DNA of 64,000 bases from contig PYST01000030.1 of assembly GCA_003049485.1 (NCBI GenBank), positions 7,164-71,163 of the forward strand, written 5' to 3'. Numbering within the stretch: the stretch's first letter is position 1; every line of letters begins with the position of its first letter. Origin of the DNA: Ophioceras dolichostomum (lineage: Eukaryota; Ascomycota; Sordariomycetes; Magnaporthales; Ophioceraceae). Shown piece after piece: positions 26,152 through 39,302 of the stretch. A model generated the notes under the pieces. That model was not told where the DNA came from, searched no databases, and saw only the letters and a list, made by a program, of their open reading frames with translations. A program made the translations under genes and the position numbers.

Positions 26152-29100
26152 GAGGCAAGCGCCCTGCTGGTCAAGGCGCCCGCAGTCTCGTTCTTCCCTT
26201 AACAAGTCGAAGGGGGCTGGCTGCGCACCACGATACGAGACGACGACCAACGAACTATTCCCACATTGCCACCGCGGCACTGGAAGCCTGTTTCCTCTCC
26301 TTGTGATAACGGAATCCAGTTCCCCTTGAGACCCGACTTATTCTAGACGGACTTGAGGGGACAGAAATGGGCAGAACTTCAACCAGGCTTGGTTCGCGGT
26401 GATATTTTCTTTTCTTTCTTCGCTCTTGTTCGCTCTTCTTCTTCATCCCCTTGTGGCTATTACAGCCGGGAGGCTTGTTCTATTACAGGCAGGCGTTCAC
26501 CTAGGATGGGGGCAAAAATGGTATGGAATTTCGCGAAGACTTTCTCTGATTGTCCTACTTTCTACTGCTCACTACCCACCTACTCGCGGGGTTTTTTGTT
26601 CTCTTCGTTCCCTGAATGTGGTCTTGCTTCACCCAATTCTACTCCTTCAGGGACGAAGAAACGAACAACTTGTCCACTCTTTTCCTTTTTTTGCGCCGTC
26701 TTGAGAGGAGATGTGATGTTATTCGTTTTCGTGGCCCGGTGGTGGATGGTTCGGTCGGCTCCTGGTATACGAGAGAGACGCCTTCCATTGTGTTGCAACT
26801 CTTCGCATTACATTATGGTCGGTGATGGTCGGTGATGGTCGTCGATGGTCGGAGACGTGTAAGATGCTGGTCAAATATTGAGAAATGAGGTTTTCGGATG
26901 GATGTACTGGTACTTTTGATCAGGTTGCAACCTGAGCTAGCTCGTGCCAGAAACCTTGCAGAAATCTTCTCAAACTTGCTCAGGCCTTGTGCCAAGCTCA
27001 TTCTTGGTTGGGGACTCCCAGCGCGCCCCACTCACACTTCTCGCCCCCGAGCGAACGAGTGAGTGATCATCTCTGGGAGAAAAACATGGCTGCTCGCGAT
27101 CTCGAAAGGACCGACTCCACCCTCTCCCATCTCCAAGTTGTAACCGATTGATGCTCCACCGTTCAGCCAAGCATTCCGAACTCCGGCAGGGAAGAGGGAT
27201 GGAAGGAACCGCCTTTCCATCATCGGCATCGGCAGCCGGCGGGGCAAGTCGGTGGTCCACTTTGAACAGTCGGCCCCAGCCCGTTTCCGGATTCAACTAT
27301 TTTCGGTGTCCTTGAGTTGGTTGGTCACAGATGGCCACGCGTCCAGTATTGATTGAAACGATTCAGCAGTATGATTGATTCCTAGTCTTCCTCCTCTCAT
27401 TGATGCCACCTCTTCTCAAACCCCTGCTCGATGGACATTGGACGTATGAGAACGCAAGCCACCTCTCCCTGCTTTGGCTAGCGCGGGCTCTATCTTCCTC
27501 CCTACCTACCTCCAGATCGTCCATCCATCGCTCCATGCCCGTGACGTTCTGGCTGCTGGGTCCGGCTCCTGGTTCCTCCCATTCACTGCCCAAGTGTGTT
27601 CGCATGAACGAGCGTAGGGCTAATCTTTGCCGTATCCAGCCTGGCGGGTGCATTTTTGCCTTCTGGTTGGACCGCGTCGCCTGACCGCGCAGAAGCACCC
27701 GGCGTTCGAGGGGGCTAGCCCGGACTTCTTGTAGCGCCGATGATTCGTGGCTCACCCCCTTAGATCAGATTTGGACTAGCATCGTCGTCATGTGCATGTT
27801 GGTACTCTGCCGTCATATATTCGGCGGATCCGCTGGTCCCTCCCTTTCTTTCCTTTTCTCTTTTCTTTCTCACCTTTGCTCTCTCTATACGCTCTTTTCC
27901 ACGTATTCCTGCACTCTGCCCCCCAAAAACAGTCCCTGCAAGTGCTGTTCGACGGCTTATTGTCGCTGAGATTCTGATAGAAACCTAGCTAGCAGTTGCT
28001 CAGGTCCGTCCTTGACGCGTCCGTCATGCCTTGATTAAGGACCCGATACGCCCCGAATGCTTGCCCGACCGCCGGCGTGCCTTTTGTAGCCAACCTGCGT
28101 CCAACTTCCCCGAATTGAACCTTGGTCTCTGTCTTTCCACGCCGTCGCGTCCGCACCACAATCATCATCCCGTCTCGCTCGCAGCTTTCGATCTTTCCCA
28201 GCAGGCCTTGCCTACAACCTACCTCGCACGACTTGTCTCGCAAGCCGACACGTTCCGCCACTTGCTCGCCGGCTGCTGCCCACTTAACCCCCATATCCCG
28301 CAGCAATGGGTGAGAAAAGAACTGCCGGTGCTTAAGTCGGGATCCCTTGTCGCAGGAAACAGAAACGGCGTGGACCTCAAGCCTATTTGCCAGGCGCATT
28401 GAAAGATGTGGCCTCCCATCTGCGACCGAGAATATTGACCGCACAGCTCACCATTTGGTTACTTATCATACTAAATACTGGTCATCTCGACCTACCTGTG
28501 CAGAACAGCGCAGAGCATCAGGAGTCTGCCTTTAACTCATTGCTGATTGCTCGCGGCGTTCAATGAGATGATCGATCCCATCTACGCCCACCCCGTTCCT
28601 GACTCAGGAGGCAACTTGCACGTCTACATCTACTTCTCTCAACTACGGCATATCACAAGACCAAGAAACGCCCATCGTCCATCGTGTCACAACCAAGAGG
28701 CCCAGCAACATTAGCCGTAATACACAGTGCCTCGCCGCCGCCACCGCCGCCCCTTCCTTCACCCCGCCTTTTGGCACATTGATACGACGAACCAAGTGGA
28801 GGAGGAGAGGGATCGATGAGACGACAATGTTGGCGTCGTCCCCCCCTTAAATCAAACTGGGTACCACAAGGAAAAGGCGGCGCAAAAAAAGGTCACTTGA
28901 CGACAGTCTCATGGAACACACACGCAGAACCCCCCACGCCTCTTCAAAATGTTAGCTAAGGTAATCTACAGCGAGACCTAACGGGTATCTCGAGAGGCGT
29001 GCGTGTCCCTCACGGCCCCGCATATCGTTTTCCTCACCTATTTTGGGTGACAACTCGACGGCAACCGACACCCCCCCCCCCTTCCCCGGCCGCATCGCTT

Positions 29101-30992
29101 GGCTGGCCGTCTAGTGACGTCGGTCTGTTGGGTGGGTTGCGTCTCTTGAGCGATATGATATCCATGCGATATTGCTGCCTGGAAGAAGCATAATTCGTTT
29201 GTTCTTGTCGGGGGGAAGGAAGAAAACGGCACGCTTCGAGACTAACTCTCCGGAACCCTGTCGATTTGTCATCTCATGCCCCACCGGTTTGTGACTACAC
29301 TCGAGTCGAATATCATGATGGGCATCATGAAGCTGGAACCTATACCGCAGTGATCACCTAGTGTGGCGTGGTGTAGTGGCTTGGCATGACGGAAGGGAGC
29401 TGGAGCTATCGGTCGACCTCTGGTGCTTAATGGGAAAAGGAACGAGGGAAAAGGAGGGATGGGGGGAAAAAGAGAAGGATCGGATTAGAACGCGCCCTAG
29501 AGAAGAGGTTTCTAAGAAAGTGAAAGAAAAGCCTATCATACAAGGGTTGTGTATTGTTGGGGATTGGAAGGTCGGGGTCGGGCGGGCTACCTGATTCTAT
29601 CGGCCTCGGTGCTCCTACCGCCTGACCGATCGGATCAGCAAAATATGGGCCCGGCTCACTCCACGGACGGGCCCGCCTGCCCAGCACGTTCGTTCCCCGG
29701 CCTCCCAAGGACAAACAAAGCCGTGCCGTCGCCGGCCCCCTCTCTCCTTTAACCCTCCTGGTAACCGTCGTCCTTCCAATCCCTCTTACCACCACCCTGA
29801 AAACCTCCCAACGATGCTGAACATGATTACGTACGTTTCGGCAGAAGAGCACGACCCATGATCATAGCCATCATCCAGTCGTAAACAGCCGTCAAAAGAA
29901 AGGCCAGAAGCGGAAAGAAGGCAATCAACCAACCACCAGAATGCTTTGACGCCTGCCATCCGTGACTGTTTCACTCCGCCCCGGCGCCCGACCCCTTACG
30001 CGCGCTGGATCTTCAGGAGACATGCCCGGTCGATGTGCGTCTCGGTTGTTCTTGCAATGTTGCCGCGCCAAAGACGAGAGACGAGGGGAGTGAAAAGGAG
30101 AAAGGAGAAAAGCCGCTCAAAACATGCCAAAACCGCGACTGCAACTTCTTGCCGCCTTGCCTTGCCGGGCCGCATAATCATCGGACGCCAACCCAAACTG
30201 GAAATGGCCTAAATGGCCTGGCTCCCGTCCCGTCTTCGACGTGCAGAACTCGGAACTCGAACTTGATGTTTTTTCTCGAACAACCGTGGTGTCGCGCGTG
30301 CCGCCGCCAAGATTTAGCGAAATATATACCCCGTTCGTCTCCCAAGGAAGAAAACACAAAATGTAAAATGCCACACATGATTTCTCTCGAGGAGAGAGGC
30401 TGAACCTGAAGGAAGCAGGGTGACGCGCAACGCGCTGAGAAAGCGTGGAGCCCAGGCTGGAATCAGCTCAGGCCTGTTCAAACACCCGGTGGTATTCAAC
30501 GCAAAAATCGCAGGCGCGTGGTATGGAGGGGTAGGAATCAGAGAGTGGTGGAAAAGATCAAGAGAAGAGAGATACCAAAGAGAAGAGAGGGGGGAACAGA
30601 GAGATAAGGGGCATAAAGAGACGGGAAAGAGGGGGGCAGAAACGGGGGATAAAAGGAAAGAGAACGGTTGCTGCTTCTGATATCGGGAGGGAATGAGAAA
30701 CAGGACATGGACCAGGAGCGTCACCGCCGGAAAGAACGCCAACCACCGAGGATTACGGCGTGAGCAGGGGGAGAGAAAGTGCGTGTGGGAAAAGACGGAG
30801 AGGGACATTAGGTCCAGAACAAGGTAAAGGAGCAAATATAAAAACGACTTTGTCTCTCACGAATGCATTAGATGCTGGGTATCGCCGCGTTGGGTTGGGA
30901 GGTGAAGGCAAAGGTTTCCATTAACTTAGGGAAGCGAGCTTGGTAGGGAGTGGAGGACAATGGTGTTCGCCTCATCCTCCGGACCGCGTGCC
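26152..30992. other. 4.8 kb stretch without a firm gene
   Basis: The interval begins with the probable 3' region of the copper transporter gene and ends with that of mcm1 on the other strand. A decamer repeat lies at 26811-26850. Around 27.84-28.31 kb there is a pyrimidine-rich tract followed by C-rich sequence resembling a promoter and leader, then an ATGG directly followed by GTGAGA at 28306-28315. The only continuation I can read from it is a 16-residue peptide, so no gene is called. Other frames show no family resemblance. Confidence 0.5.
26811..26850 (+). repeat. Decamer tandem repeat (GGTGATGGTC)
   Basis: Two exact 10-base copies at 26821-26840 are flanked on each side by a diverged copy. 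Non-coding. Confidence 0.75.
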
Positions 30993-32096
30993 CTATGACT
31001 GATGGGAGGTATGCTGAGGCATGCCCGAGTTGGGTGGAATCCCGTATTGCGCGCCGCCGCGGGAGACGTAGTTTTGGTAGGCCATCGCTTGGGGGTCCAT
31101 GCCGACATTAGGCATGTTGTATGGCGGCATGTGAGGATTCTGCGGCATGCCCGAGCCCCGGTTAGACTGGGGCGGGAGGTGAGCACTGGTCGGCTCCTCC
31201 GGAGAGTCAATCTGGTTGTCGTCCACCCCGTTCTCGTTCCCAGGTGCCGGCTCGGGCGCGTTCAAGCATGCCTGCAAAAAGCGTAGGTGCAAGGTTCCGA
31301 CGTCAGCAAATGATCCTTTGTTTGCCCCCAACAGGGCACCGGCGCGCGAGGCGGACGCGAGGCTGCGTGGAGACTGGAGGGAGAGCCCGCCCGCGAAGGC
31401 AGAGCTTCGGCTTACCTGAATCAGATTCTTGCCCTCGGCCTTTGTCACCAAGGGCTGCAGCTTCGGCGTCGTGAATGTATAAACCAGTCCTGTTTCGGAG
31501 ACAACCAGCAGCAGTACTTGGGTTCCGGTCAGGACGGAGAGCTCGTAGGCCTGTGTTTGTTGAGAGTGGGGCGAGGATGTCAGCAGGCGCGCCCACGGAA
31601 ATGGATGCTCTCAGCGCTCGGCAGAGACGATGGAGGGGAGAGGGCGACGATGCGCGTGGTGGTGATGATTGCGCGTTGCGAGGCAGTAGCGGCGCCGCTA
31701 TGCGAACACCGAAAGGGCAACGGGAAGGACGCGCGCGAGGTGAATCAATCAATGGAGAAGTGTGCGGGTTGGAGTTGGCAGCTGGGGGAGGAAGGACAAA
31801 GGCTGGGCGGGCTAGGCAGGAGCCGTGGCGAGTTCACGAACCTTCTTCATGATGCCGGCCTTGCGCTTTGAGAAGGTGATGTGGCGACGCGACTTGTCGT
31901 TGATGAACTTGATCTCAATCTTCCTACGCTCGCGGCCGGCCTTCTCATCATCGTCGTCGTCGTCGTCGGCGGTGCTCGGCCGCTGGCGCTTGATGCCGCG
32001 GGATTCGGCGGCGACCGAATTGCCATTGCCGACAGAATGCGAATCGTCGAGCTCGGTGGGCGACGTTTGGTCGTGTTGGTCGGTGATGTCGGCCAT
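30993..32096 (-). CDS. Mcm1-type MADS-box transcription factor
   Basis: Three exons read on the minus strand, 32096-31842, 31550-31416 and 31271-30993, all phase 0, give 222 residues. The MADS domain spans about residues 54-110, beginning GRERRKIEIKF, and is followed by the SAM-type extension ending EGKNLIQ. This SRF-type sequence matches fungal Mcm1, a dimeric nuclear factor that binds CArG-like P-boxes and works with partner proteins in mating, cell cycle and development. An acidic run (seven Asp then Glu) precedes the domain, and the C-terminal exon is Pro/Gln/Met/Asn-rich, as in filamentous fungal orthologues. Intron 1 (291 bases, donor GTTCGT) splits the MADS domain after GIMKK; intron 2 has a GTAAGC donor. 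The ATG at 32096 is chosen because it gives the usual MADITD-type N-terminus; an in-frame ATG thirteen codons upstream is less likely. Confidence 0.96.
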
Positions 32097-35000
32097 TTTC
32101 CCTTTCAGGTGTGACGAGAGGTTCGAAAAAGGCAAAATGGTGGAGATGCTGTTTTGAGGTTTTCTGCCGATGGCCTATACTGGATCTGGCTTTGAGCGGA
32201 GAGCCTCAGTTGGAGTTGCCCTTTTGTCGCAGAAACCTGGTCGGGCGGGTGGTGGTCACTGCTTTGGGCTTGCGCTGCGCTGAGCTGCTGGTGGTGCTGA
32301 GCTCAACTGCTGGATCGAGCCTGGTGTGTTTTTGTTCCTGCTGCTGGACCGAAGCAAGCAATCAGGATTAATTTTTGCCTGCCCTATTTGGCTTTTTGTT
32401 TCCCTTTTTTGTTTCCGGATTCTTTTTGCCTTGGAATTTCTCCTCTCTCGGCGTCGGCGGTCCAGTCAGTTCCAGGCAGGTCGCAAAAGTGCTTGCTAGC
32501 TGGGGCTTCTTGTTCTGGCTGGTCGCTGGATGGATGCGATGCAATGTGTGTGGTATGATAAAGTAAAGTATTTCGGGGCTTGGGAGGGAGGTCCCCACGG
32601 CGCGCAGAGACAAATAGACTACCGCCACACACGGTCACCAAAATGAAATCAAAAAAGGATATTAATAAAGAACCACACAGGGCCTTGCTGGTGAGGAGGA
32701 AGTTATTAGTGTTTTAGCAGGGCAAGAATCAGAGTTCCAGTTCCGGTGAATGGAGTGCGTGCACGAAGGTGAGCGCGGCCGGCCTAGAAGACGGGGAAGG
32801 AAAAAATAATTCGAAAAATAATTCGAAAAAATCAACGGTGTCGAAAGACGTTTTTGGACCACAACTTCCCTCTGCAGAAACAAACACCAGTGGTCAGTAG
32901 GGGAACCCTCGACTGATCTGGCCTGGGCGACTGCAAACGGAGTAAAAAGAGGATAGTGAGGTGGTAGCACGGGCTGCGGGACACCACCATATGGTAAAGG
33001 AAAACAGAAAGGGCGGGGGAGACTGGGAGAGAAGGGGTTGGTGTGCTGCCCAACGAGGGAAAGTGGGAGACTTTGATGGGCGACTGGAGCAGGCATCATG
33101 AACGCGCTAGCAGGGAGCACCAGCGGCACCGCCTGCACGGGCTGCAGAAGCAGGAGGGACCTTGGGACCAGGAAGGCACCCAAAAAATGGGGCCCACAGT
33201 GCCAGTCCGTGCCAATAACCCCACGAAAAATGGGGATGGGAGCTCGTCTCCCCTCGTTCGCTCGTCGCCCGTCAGACCTGCGAAATGACCGATACCAATT
33301 GGCACTGTCGGGTTCCATCGGGTCGTCCATCGCATTCTCTGGGGGGGCCGGAGGCCCGGAGTTTGCATCGTCTCGCGTGTGTCGAGCGATTGTCTTGTCC
33401 GCACAGGTACATGCCTGGGACCTGGGGCGAGGAGAGGAGAACAATGGACGACGGGCAAGCATCTTGCATTCATTTTTGCACTGAGGAAGGGTCCCGACGG
33501 ACACGGAAACATGGCATCTTGCATTGGTGCAAGTCGCTCGAATCTCTACCTAACATGTATCTTTCTGAGGGTGGACGGATGCGGGCAAGCGGGCTCTGCT
33601 CGAAAGGGTGTCCGTGGTGTCCTATGCGGGCGGACTGGCTGGAATGGTGCCTTACTTGAGATAGCATGCCAAACACACTTGAACGTACGTGCGTTCCGAC
33701 AAAGCCGTTAACGGTGAATAATGTCTTTCCATGACAAGTTAAGTCGAATCAAGTCGAATCAAGTCAGGTCAAGTGTGTCAAGCAGGTTGACGAGCCGCGT
33801 CGGCCCCAAAAAAGAGTCGAATCGCGACTGCGTTTCGTTTCAGTGATGCTCGATCCCGAGGCTAGCCTCGGGTCCCCTTTTTTTTCTTCTCATTTTCGTG
33901 CTCGACCGCCGCCCTTGCGCAGTCAACACGTTCCACAGACTGGCACCACACCGTTTTGCAGGCTACGGTTGTCACTTCTGTCAAGCGCAAGCAGTCGATA
34001 CATACTGCGGGAGAGAGAGGTGCCAAAATAGGTCCCTCCCTTCCTATGGCCTTTCCCAATTTTAGCACGCGTCTGTCGGCGCGTGCGCACACAGTACGGA
34101 ATTCGTGAAATTCATGGTCATAGCAGAAGATAATATTACCTGCAAAAGGGAGACCCACGGAATTCTGGGGACGGGGGCCACATAATACTAATTAATAATG
34201 CTTAATGGAGAGGAGAAATCAGCGGGAAGCGCCCAGTGCGACGATGACTGTCCAGCTTTGCAGTGTGTGCTGTGCCAGAGCTTGCCTGCCTGGAAGTATC
34301 CAACCTCGCTATGAGGCGGGCACGCAGCAAAACGCCGGCGAGAGGCGGTGGTGTTCCGTTCGACGGAGTACGGAATTCCAGTACAGGGGAGGGAGAAGGG
34401 AGGGGGGGATCAGGAGTCCTTGGTCCGACTCCTCGACCGCCCGCATGGTGTGCCATTTCAGCTGCTGCTTGGAGGTGGAGCGGAGTCGTCGCTGGCGAAT
34501 ATTGGAAGTTGGGACTTCTCTCATCACCATGGCGCCCTTCGCGTAAGGCTTCCGGCAGTCTGTTTGCGAGCTGTGACTGGCTGGGCCGCCCGGCGCTGCA
34601 GCGAAGTGGGAGGGCGACGCCTGCCCGGGGATGGATATCTGTACCACCAAGACAGATCCGGATGGCGGCCTACTGTGTAGCTGGTTGGGTCGCCCGTCCT
34701 AAGTTTTTCTCTCTATCCCTCCCTCTCCAACCATCTCACAGTCACTGAAGTCACCCACCACAAGCAGCCCCAGTATTTCCGACCAATTCGCGGGCAGGAT
34801 CACGAGAAGGGTGGGAGAGGCGGACAGTGTCGGAAGCACAGAGCGAGATACTGGGTGTCGTTTCTCCAATGAGGTGGCTGGGTGCGAACGGCATATCTCA
34901 CCCATCTTACCCACGAAGCAGCTGTGTGGCGGGAGCGGACAGGGTGGTGGCGACAAGGGCTTGGAGAGCACTGATGGAGTGGGTAGAAGATGGGAGGGAG

Positions 35001-38000
35001 CGAGCTCCGCACTGCGCAGGCTGCGCCATCGAATGCATGCCAGGTTCATCACTCTCCATCAGATACGAAGGAGAGATTATTGGATTTGGGATTTGGAGAA
35101 GTGCTCATGTGGGAGCTTTCGGCAAGGCGATGGTACGGTGATGTGCTGCTGCCACCGTCCTCCCGTTCGCTTCTTCTCCGCCCAGCCTGCCAGCCTAACC
35201 CATTTGTCTGTCTCTCATCCATTCCCTCGGATCATTCCCTTTGTGGTAAATTGTGTCCACCCCGCCTGCCCGACTTCTTCATGGGATGTCGTGGTCGATT
35301 TCGAGCTAGACTGGAGGCTGGCGAGACAACGTGCACGACCCTGTTGAAAGGTTGGAGACGCCTCGTGGCCTGGCAGGGCGGGCAGCATGGCTGTGGTCCG
35401 TGGGCATTGGGCTTTGTGCTTGGCTGGAGGGTTGAAGGATTAGTGCAGGGGTGGTGATTGAGCCATTGTGTGATTGCGGAGGGAGGACGATGGTCGCCGA
35501 GGGGCTAGTGGCGGCCATCTTTCGATGTGGCACCTGGGGAAAAGAGGGCAAATCGCACTCTGGTTTGGGGACTCAACGTGGAGGTCAACGCATCGTTCCG
35601 GATGTATCGGAAGACGCGCCTAACAGGAGAAAAACAGAGAAGAAAACGAGGAGGCTACCTGGAGTTCTGGACGAACTCCCAATATTTGGCCTCCTTCTTC
35701 ACCTCCACGATAAGGCACCGCTTCCGGCGAGACTGCGCCCCAAATGATCGACGATGTTTGGGTTATAGCTGACCCTCTCCCTCTGGTAGATTGTCCTCTT
35801 TCGGCCAGGACGCTTTCGTTTTTGTGTAAGCCTAAGCATCCTGCCGCATTGAGCAAGTCTTTCAAGTTGCCCGCACCGTGTCCGAAAACCACACCTGACA
35901 AGCAGGGATGCTTCCTGGAGCCTGGAGGTCCAGCTGGATGAAAGAGGACAAGTGCATTCAAAAAAGAGCACAGGGCGACAAGCTTCTTCTTACGGAAGTA
36001 CGGCCAGCTCTGATTGGCCAGTTTCCTCAACCCCCAAGTCCGCCTTGAATGATTTCGGGTCAGGGACATGATTTGACTCAGCTTCATGGTGCCCCAGCGC
36101 ATTCCGCTCAAGAACAAAGATCCCGATTTACATGCAATTGACACCCTCGTTCACCTCAAGAGATTCTCTTCTTCCTGCGGACAACTCACGAATAAGGGGG
36201 CTTCTAGACCTTGTCGGCTCGGCCGAACTGCATGCTGTGTAGTACAGTTGGAGATCCGCGCCTCAAAGCTGGTTGGTTACAGTGCCACCAGCACCACGGT
36301 TGAGAGCCCTCTGAGCCATCCGATTCGGCGCTGCAGGCACAGCACGCACCGCAGCGAAGTGTCGACTGTGTCAATAAAATACTGCTTTGGTTTGATGTCG
36401 GCGATAGGCAATTTAGTACGGTAGGTATACTCAGGAGCTGCATGTTGTATTCGAATTGCTTGCTGCATGCGCAATAAGCGCGCAGTTTCATTGCGTCCTC
36501 ATGCCTTCTCCGACACCTCCAAACGAATCCGTTGCCCTGGAAAGTGGAAAAGGGGAATATCACGGTTTGCAATAGAAACGCGGCGCAGCAGCAGGTAAAT
36601 GCGGAGGGGGAAGAGGGGGAAACAAGGAGCGGCGAGTTAGAAGCGGCGAGTTTTCTGGTCCAAACCTCCCCCTCCCCCGCCATTCCTGCCTGCCGCCCTC
36701 GGAGCCCAGCTGTCAATCTTACTTGGAAATAGGGGCCTCCTGATCCTTTGCGATAGGCGGTCAAGATCCAGGTCGCGGCCTTGGGGCCAAACGAGGTATG
36801 ACACCAAGCCGAGTGACAAAAGATCTTGAATGACAAACAGCGACAGAGGCACGGGATTGTATGTACCCGCATCCAATCTGTGTTATCTGTCTTCTGAGAG
36901 GCGAGTTCGATGAACCAACAAGCACAACTATGCCCCGAAATTCGGGACCGTTTGCAGGCCAGGGAGGTCTTCATCGCCCAGCAGGGGGACATGAAGAGGC
37001 GAGGCCTGTTGCCCCAAAGCCACGCCAAACCCCTTTTCACTGCGGCTCTCAACGGTCGTCTCTGAAAAGTCCGCTAGGCACCATGACAAGACGCCACCAT
37101 TCCAATCCCCTTTTTGACAAGACGCCGTTACTCTGGAAGAGCCGGCGAATGCCGCCGTCTCCAACCTTCTTTTTCGGGCGTGCAGTGGGACGGAGCTCCG
37201 AGTTGATCGCTGGTCGGTGTCGAGCGGCGGGAGGGATGTGGGAAAGGGCCCGCTGAGAGAGCCCACCTTATCTCAATCAAACCTCGGCCGCAACCGCGAA
37301 TCGCTGGAGACACGTTCGCGATCTGGGCCATCTGGGCTTTGAGGCAGGCCGACGTTTGCAGAGATCCCTTCTGTCTTCTCTCAATCATTTTTAGATTCCC
37401 GACTGGCGATCTTGGGTGAAAGGGGCGACTAGGAGAGGGGTTAGACCCAACGGCCGACGATGATTGGCCCAGACTGCTCAATCTCTTGCAAACCCTCGAC
37501 AAAAGCCCAGCGCCGGGACCGCTAGCTAGCCCGTGCGGCGCCGCTTCACTTCAGCAAGTCCCCGCCAGGCGACCCAGGACGCATTGGACCCCTGTCTCCC
37601 GACACCTCCTGAAACCACAGTCGTCAGAGGATGCGCATCATCACCCGTCGCCCACGGGCTCTCAGTGCTTGACTCGGGCAAGGCCCCGTGAAGGGCAAGC
37701 TGAGGGAGACCGCCGGAACAATTGCAAGAGAAGATGGGATGTCCCTCCACCAGTCGTTTCCTGGCGGTTTCTGCCTCTGGACGACTGGACAAGGTCCGCT
37801 GCGGTCTGGCCTGACAATTCTTTCATCTCTCGCGATTCCTCCCGCACTCGAGTGAGTCGTTCCACTTTTCCCCTTTCGCTCCCACGCTGCCGTGCTGGGA
37901 TACGTGGTGTGTTCCTGACTTTGAGCCGCACTTCGTTTCACGGTGCGACGGGCTACATACTGGCAAACGCGCGGACGCACTCTCTCCTTTTGTCCCTCTT

Positions 38001-38448
38001 TCTCTGCTCTTTCTCTCATTCACACCATTCCGTTCTCTTCGTTTCTCTGGAACCGGATTTCGTAATTCTTTACCTTTTTTCACCTTCCTTTCGTTTGAAC
38101 CTCTATTCCTTTTCCAGACCTTTATTTCGTAGTGGCAAGTTGAGTTTGCCGGTCGACCTTTTGTTATTTTCTTTCTCTCGAGGCTGTACGACCGCTCTCT
38201 CTCTCTTCGCTCGAACCTCTTCTCCCCCCGCTCGGTGTGGATTGAATAAACCTGACGCCGGTCGTCGAATACATTCCGAACGACTTTCATTTTGGGTTCT
38301 TGTGTGTACGAGGAGGAAACTTGGAGAAAGAGGGGGATCTCAGATTTTCGAAAGGCAGAGCAGTTTGGCTTGTGAGAGAGAGTGAAGTGGGCAAGGATCG
38401 ATCGACCGAATTATCTATACCGGACCGACCGATTGAACGATTTTCAGA
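32097..38448. other. 6.3 kb intergenic region between mcm1 and the tetraspanin gene
   Basis: This is a shared, divergent promoter interval. Frames of about 280-300 codons exist (minus 32662-33504 and 36204-37052, plus 37486-38385) but begin at non-ATG codons or lack family resemblance, and they look like compositional artefacts. A decamer repeat is at 33741-33780. The last 500 bases before the tetraspanin start are strongly pyrimidine-rich on the plus strand, typical of a fungal promoter and leader. Confidence 0.6.
33741..33780 (+). repeat. Decamer tandem repeat (AAGTCGAATC)
   Basis: Two exact 10-base copies (33741-33760) are followed by two diverged copies starting AAGTC and AAGTG. Non-coding; a different unit from the decamer array at 26.8 kb. 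Confidence 0.75.
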
Positions 38449-39302
38449 ATGGCGAACAAGGTCCTGTTAGCCTACATTGGCTTCGACTTCCTTTTCGTCC
38501 TTATGGGCGCCTTCATGCTGGGCTTCTCAGTCATCGTCCAGAACATCAAGGATGAGGTACCGACGGAGGGCCAGCAGGCCGCGAGGAACCTGCTGTATCG
38601 GATGTTCCCGTTGACAGCGGGGATCGTGAACGCCGTCTTCATCTTTGTTACGTTCCTCATGACGATCCCGGCCGTCGCCACGCCGACGAGGGGCTGGCTG
38701 AAGCTGTCTGGCTACCTCGTCGCCTTCAACGCCCTCTTCACCCTCATCATCGGGCTGTACCTCTGGGTCTTGACGTTGAACACCCGGAGCATGCTCAGCG
38801 GCATCTACGGCGAACAGACGATGGCTGTGCAGTCGCTCATGCAGACGGCGGTAGGTTTGATCTGTCTCTGCACGCCTCCTCGGAGCAGTCCGGGGAACGG
38901 GAGGAAACAACGAGGAAGACTTGGTAGCTGACATGATCGACGTTTTCTCGCAATAGTTCAAGTGCTGTGGCTTTATCGACAGCCAGACACCCGCTTTCGT
39001 GACTAGTGCTATCTGCCCGAGCAAGGCCGCCGCCGCCCTGAACAGGCCCTGTGCGGCCCCAATCGGCAGCTTCGCCAACGTCTTCCTTGATGACATCTTC
39101 ACCGCCCTCTTCGGCATGTGCGGTAAGTAATCCGGCCCCCACTCGACCGACCGGAGGTTTGCAGTGATAAATTACTAACGTGGCCCTATCAGCTATTGAT
39201 GGTTGCTTCATCATGGCCACGGCTTGCCTGCTGAAGGACCGCAAGGAGCAGCAGCGCTTCCGCCACATCGACGAGAAGACCGGCGCCATGGGCGGCTTCT
39301 AA
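38449..39302 (+). CDS. Fungal tetraspanin, probably Pls1-type
   Basis: Exons 38449-38850, 38957-39122 and 39193-39302 (phases 0 and 1) encode 225 residues. Four membrane spans are visible: about residues 7-30, 54-78, 85-110 and 178-203. The large outer loop between spans 3 and 4 begins with the tetraspanin CCG signature (C137-C138-G139) and has two further Cys, the usual minimum for two disulphides. The short Lys/Arg/Glu-rich C-tail ends in MGGF. Length and layout fit Pls1, the fungal tetraspanin that organises septin/actin and NADPH-oxidase dependent polarity at appressoria and germ pores. Pls1 rather than Tsp2 or Tsp3 is my inference from length and loop. The start is the first ATG after a pyrimidine-rich leader. 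Its 3' end faces the NIPA-type gene. Confidence 0.82.

Noticed and set aside
27350..27380. Sequence resembling part of U6 snRNA (TTGAAACGATTCAG)
   Set aside because: Only a short partial match; the ACAGAGA box and the remaining conserved U6 sequence are absent.
32662..33504. 280-codon minus-strand frame upstream of mcm1
   Set aside because: It begins at a non-ATG codon, has biased Pro/Leu/Ser composition and no recognisable domain; most likely a chance frame in promoter sequence. A homology search would settle it.
36204..37052. 282-codon minus-strand frame
   Set aside because: Cys/Ser/Trp-rich translation without domain patterns or the codon bias of the neighbouring genes.
37486..38385. 299-codon open frame ending 63 bases before the tetraspanin start
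   Set aside because: The hydrophobic second half is the by-product of a pyrimidine-rich leader. It has no family resemblance, no convincing ATG context and no conserved motif.
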